Source of the DNA: Henricia sp. BOLD:AAB3569
Lineage: Eukaryota > Echinodermata > Asteroidea > Spinulosida > Echinasteridae
Assembly (NCBI GenBank): GCA_037783545.1
Contig: JBBELK010000401.1
Coordinates: 119,981-183,980, forward strand
Length of the DNA: 64,000 nt
Direction: 5' to 3'
This document shows positions 61,362 to 64,000 of this stretch, piece after piece (the first letter of the stretch is position 1; the number at the start of each line of letters is the position of its first letter). The notes beneath the pieces were generated by a model. That model saw nothing but the letters and a program-made list of their open reading frames with translations, ran no database searches and was not told the DNA's origin. A program made the position numbers and the translations under genes.

Positions 61362-64000
61362 TGGCTGTTGGGACACCCTGCGCCGCGCTGGTGTACATTT
61401 GTACGGCCGTTGACTCACCCCAGATTGTGACGGGAATTAGGTCAAAGTGTGTCCCAAATGCCGGCAAATTTGGAAATCAAGGAATTTTCCAACCAACTTC
61501 AAATTTTGCATGCTCCAAACTGTATATATTCCGCACTTGTCATGCAAAATTGACAGATTTTCGCTGGGAAATGACGGAGAAATTTCAGAGTTTAGGGAAA
61601 ACGGAGCTCGGCTGCGTGGTTATTCCCCTAACCGTGGCTGTTGGGACACCCTGCGCCGCGCTGGTGTACATTTGTACGGCCGTTGACTCACCCCAGATTG
61701 TGACGGGGAATTAGGTCAAAGTGTGTCCCAAATGCCGGCAAATTTGGAAATCAAGGAATTTTCCAACCAACTTCAAATTTTGCATGCTCCAAACTGTATA
61801 TATTCCGCACTTGTCATGCAAAATTGACAGATTTTCGCTGGGAAATGACGGAGAAATTTCAGAGTTTAGGGAAAACGGAGCTCGGCTGCGTGGTTATTCC
61901 CCTAACCGTGGCTGTTGGGACACCCTGCGCCGCGCTGGTGTACATTTGTACGGCCGTTGACTCACCCCAGATTGTGACGGGAATTAGGTCAAAGTGTGTC
62001 CCAAATGCCGGCAAATTTGGAAATCAAGGATTTTTCCAACCAACTTCAAATTTTGCATGCTCCAAACTGTATATATTCCGCACTTGTCATGCAAAATTGA
62101 CAGATTTTCGCTGGGAAATGACGGAGAAATTTCAGAGTTTATGGAAAACGGAGCTCGGCTGCGTGGTTATTCCCCTAACCGTGGCTGTTGGGACACCCTG
62201 CGCCGCGCTGGTGTACATTTGTACGGCCGTTGACTCACCCCAGATTGTGACGGGAATTAGGTCAAAGTGTGTCCCAAATGCCGGCAAATTTGGAAATCAA
62301 GGAATTTTCCAACCAACTTCAAATTGTGCATGCTCCAAACTGTATATATTCCGCACTTGTCATGCAAAATTGACAGATTTTCGCTGGGAAATGACGGAGA
62401 AATTTCAGAGTTTAGGGAAAACGGAGCTCGGCTGCGTTGTTATTCCCCTAACCGTGGCTGTTGGGACACCCTGCGCATGCGCCGCGCTGGTGTACATTTG
62501 TACGGCCGTCGACTCACCCCAGATTGTGACGGGAATTAGGTCAAAGTGTGTCCCAAATGCCGGCAAATTTGGAAATCAAGGAATTTTCCAACCAACTTCA
62601 AATTTTGCATGCTTCCAAACTGTATATATTCCGCACCTTGTCATGCAAAATTGACAGATTTTCGCTGGAAATGACGGAGAAATTTCAGAGTTTAGGGAAA
62701 ACGGAGCTCGGCTGCGTGGTTATTCCCCTAACCGTGGCTGTTGGGACACCCTGCGCCGCGCTGGTGTACATTTGTACGGCCGTTGACTCACCCCAGATTG
62801 TGACGGGAATTAGGTCAAAGTGTGTCCCAAATGCCGGCAAATTTGGAAATCAAGGAATTTTCCAACCAACTTCAAATTTTGCATGCTCCAAACTGTATAT
62901 ATTCCGCACTTGTCATGCAAAATTGACAGATTTTCGCTGGGAAATGACGGAGAAATTTCAGAGTTTAGGGAAAACGGAGCTCGGCTGCGTGGTTATTCCC
63001 CTAACCGTGGCTGTTGGGACACCCTGCGCCGCGCTGGTGTACATTTGTACGGCCGTTGACTCACCCCAGATTGTGACGGGAATTAGGTCAAAGTGTGTCC
63101 CAAATGCCGGCAAATTTGGAAATCAAGGAATTTTCCAACCAACTTCAAATTTTGCATGCTCCAAACTGTATATATTCCGCACTTGTCATGCAAAATTGAC
63201 AGATTTTCGCTGGGAAATGACGGAGAAATTTCAGAGTTTAGGGAAAACGGAGCTCGGCTGCGTGGTTATTCCCCTAACCGTGGCTGTTGGGACACCCTGC
63301 GCCGCGCTGGTGTACATTTGTACGGCCGTTGACTCACCCCAGATTGTGACGGGAATTAGGTCAAAGTGTGTCCCAAATGCCGGCAAATTTGGAAATCAAG
63401 GATTTTTCCAACCAACTTCAAATTTTGCATGCTCCAAACTGTATATATTCCGCACTTGTCATGCAAAATTGACAGATTTTCGCTGGGAAATGACGGAGAA
63501 ATTTCAGAGTTTAGGGAAAACGGAGCTCGGCTGCGTGGTTATTCCCCTAACCGTGGCTGTTGGGACACCCTGCGCATGCGCCGCGCTGGTGTACATTTGT
63601 ACGGCCGTTGACTCACCCCAGATTGTGACGGGAATTAGGTCAAAGTGTGTCCCAAATGCCGGCAAATTTGGAAATCAAGGAATTTTCCAACCAACTTCAA
63701 ATTGTGCATGCTCCAAACTGTATATATTCCGCACTTGTCATGCAAAATTGACAGATTTTCGCTGGGAAATGACGGAGAAATTTCAGAGTTTAGGGAAAAC
63801 GGAGCTCGGCTGCGTTGTTATTCCCCTAACCGTGGCTGTTGGACACCCTGCGCATGCGCCGCGCTGGTGTACATTTGTACGGCCGTTGACTCACCCCAGA
63901 TTGTGACGGGAATTAGGTCAAAGTGTGTCCCAAATGCCGGCAAATTTGGAAATCAAGGAATTTTCCAACCAACTTCAAATTGTGCATGCTCCAAACTGTA

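Larger units (their letters stand above)
1..64000 (+). repeat. Satellite array, 273/279/274-bp monomers, about 204 copies
   Basis: The whole window is built from one monomer in head-to-tail order. With the phase set at base 1, the first monomer is 1-273 and the second is 274-552. Three length classes arise at one place: 273 bp (tgcgccgcgctgg), 279 bp (tgcgcatgcgccgcgctgg) and 274 bp (tgcgcatgcgctgg). A typical monomer holds one SacI site (67-72 in the first copy), one gccggc (196-201), one gcatgc (244-249), an 11-bp inverted repeat (238-248 with 277-287) and a 7-bp inverted repeat (206-212 with 222-228). Copies differ at only a few bases. The count of about 204 comes from subtracting the LINE and partial-monomer bases and dividing by mean length. 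I do not recognise the satellite family. Its chromosomal location (centromeric, subtelomeric or interstitial) cannot be read from sequence alone. Confidence 0.98.
53800..64000 (+). repeat. Domain C: satellite without LINE, rich in 274-bp monomers
   Basis: About 37 monomers. Many are the 274-bp type (tgcgcatgcgctgg), which changes the reading frame at each occurrence, so long open frames are rarer than in domain A. Another recurrent variant is aaattttgaaatc in place of aaatttggaaatc. Single-base insertions and deletions and two C-run expansions cluster from about 60.2 kb onward. Nothing other than satellite is visible. Confidence 0.95.

Noticed and set aside
1..64000. CRISPR array
   Set aside because: The units are 273 bp or more of nearly identical sequence with no short repeat plus unique spacer pattern.

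Overview
The window is one continuous tandem-repeat (satellite) array with no recognisable functional gene. About 204 head-to-tail monomers, all on the same strand, fill all 64 kb. The usual monomer lengths are 273, 279 and 274 bp. Neighbouring copies differ at only a few positions, so the array is young or actively homogenised. The only recognisable protein-coding relic is the C-terminal end of a LINE reverse transcriptase (CR1/L2-like non-LTR retrotransposon, placed by motif). This points to an animal nuclear genome; a marine invertebrate is a guess from the style of the LINE tail. There is no bacterial or organellar gene content, tRNA, rRNA or CRISPR array.

Layout. Domain A (1-30536) is pure satellite, about 108 monomers of mainly 273 and 279 bp. 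Between about 5.4 and 25.6 kb it carries 11 copies of a 68-bp partial monomer, which marks a family of higher-order repeats. Domain B (30537-53799) is the same satellite with a 433-bp 5'-truncated LINE 3' end present 16 times at exactly the same monomer position and in the same orientation. The spacings between LINE copies are fully explained as 3 to 8 monomers plus 433 bp of LINE plus a 7-bp target-site duplication, and the basic unit is 1265 bp. Domain C (53800-64000) returns to satellite without LINE, about 37 monomers, many of them the 274-bp type, with more single-base indels toward its end.

How it was built. Shared private variants at constant offsets show nested segmental duplications (offsets 825, 1100, 1926, 1941, 2483, 3910, 4074, 6908 and 7848 bp). 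The simplest history is that a LINE tail inserted once, into the loop of an inverted repeat inside one monomer. That monomer was then amplified with its neighbours by unequal exchange or a similar process into a new higher-order repeat in the middle of the older array.

Coding status. The 273- and 279-bp monomers are multiples of three and one forward frame has no stop, so open frames of up to 1938 codons appear. I regard these as by-products of tandem repetition. Differences between copies are mostly amino-acid changing, frame-breaking variants are common, and a second overlapping frame is open for about 80 codons in every monomer.
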